DNA of 6,702 nt from JBKEHD01 sp046710445 (GTDB lineage: Bacteria > Pseudomonadota > Alphaproteobacteria > Rickettsiales > Midichloriaceae): contig JBKEHD010000040.1 of assembly GCA_046710445.1 (NCBI GenBank), positions 1 through 6,702 of the forward strand, read 5' to 3'. Shown here in pieces: positions 6,640-6,702 of the stretch; the stretch's first letter is position 1, and the number at the start of each line of letters is the position of its first letter. The notes beneath the pieces are model-generated. The model ran no database searches and was not told where the DNA came from. It was given only the letters and a program-made list of their open reading frames with translations. The translations under genes and the position numbers were made by a program.

Positions 6640-6702
6640 AAATTATCATTAATACGCGTTTCTAATCCCGTACTGAGAGTATGCCAGTCATCTTTAAAAA
6701 AT
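6601..6702. other. Sequence unrelated to virB4 at the right edge, possible mobile-element end
   Basis: From about 6601 the virB4 frame reads into non-homologous sequence. On the minus strand 6701-6615 is open for 28 codons and then stops at TGA (6617-6615); it includes KDDWHTLSTGLETRIN and NFQILKSAI, a balanced non-repetitive composition that looks coding, unlike AT-rich spacer. This would suit the 3' end of a gene in an inserted element whose border lies at about 6601, with the stop near the edge as in many insertion sequences. I do not recognise the protein, and its start lies outside the window. Confidence 0.35.

Noticed and set aside
1..6702. CRISPR array, toxin-antitoxin or new defence system
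   Set aside because: No regularly spaced repeats were seen, and all intact genes belong to recognised families with no defence grouping.

Overview
The window is AT-rich and looks like a chromosome segment of an obligate intracellular alphaproteobacterium of the order Rickettsiales. I base this on the virB3-virB4 start of a P-type type IV secretion locus with rickettsial-type proteins, a type II thymidylate kinase, an HD-only SpoT-like fragment, a TAXI-family binding protein and several decaying genes in loose intergenic DNA. Genus cannot be fixed from sequence reading alone; a Rickettsiaceae-type lineage is the best guess.

Left block (1-1176, + strand): the 3' end of a (p)ppGpp-hydrolase-like HD protein that stops without a synthetase domain, followed 8 bases later by a complete short-chain dehydrogenase/reductase. 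The two are probably co-transcribed. Sampled lines of the reductase are about 40% GC, against under 20% in sampled lines of the tmk and TAXI genes, so the block may have a different history.

Middle (1177-2405): a 316-base gap that holds a bulged inverted repeat and the apparent remnant of a membrane-protein gene on the minus strand. Then come exodeoxyribonuclease III (xth) and a complete tRNA-Asn(GTT), both on the minus strand and only 15 bases apart, with a recognisable promoter upstream of the tRNA.

Right-middle (2406-4289, minus strand): an intergenic stretch with an 18-base palindrome, then a secreted TAXI-type solute-binding protein and thymidylate kinase, transcribed as tmk followed by TAXI.

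Right end (4290-6702, + strand): a short divergent promoter region, an intact virB3, then virB4. VirB4 is broken twice. A TAA stop interrupts it in frame after 352 codons, and near 6601 the VirB4 homology ends abruptly and unrelated sequence follows, removing the Walker B region and the rest of the C-terminus. This copy should not make a normal full-length secretion ATPase. I saw no new defence system, CRISPR array or other clearly novel machinery. The most interesting signals are the double damage to virB4 and the foreign sequence at its right junction.
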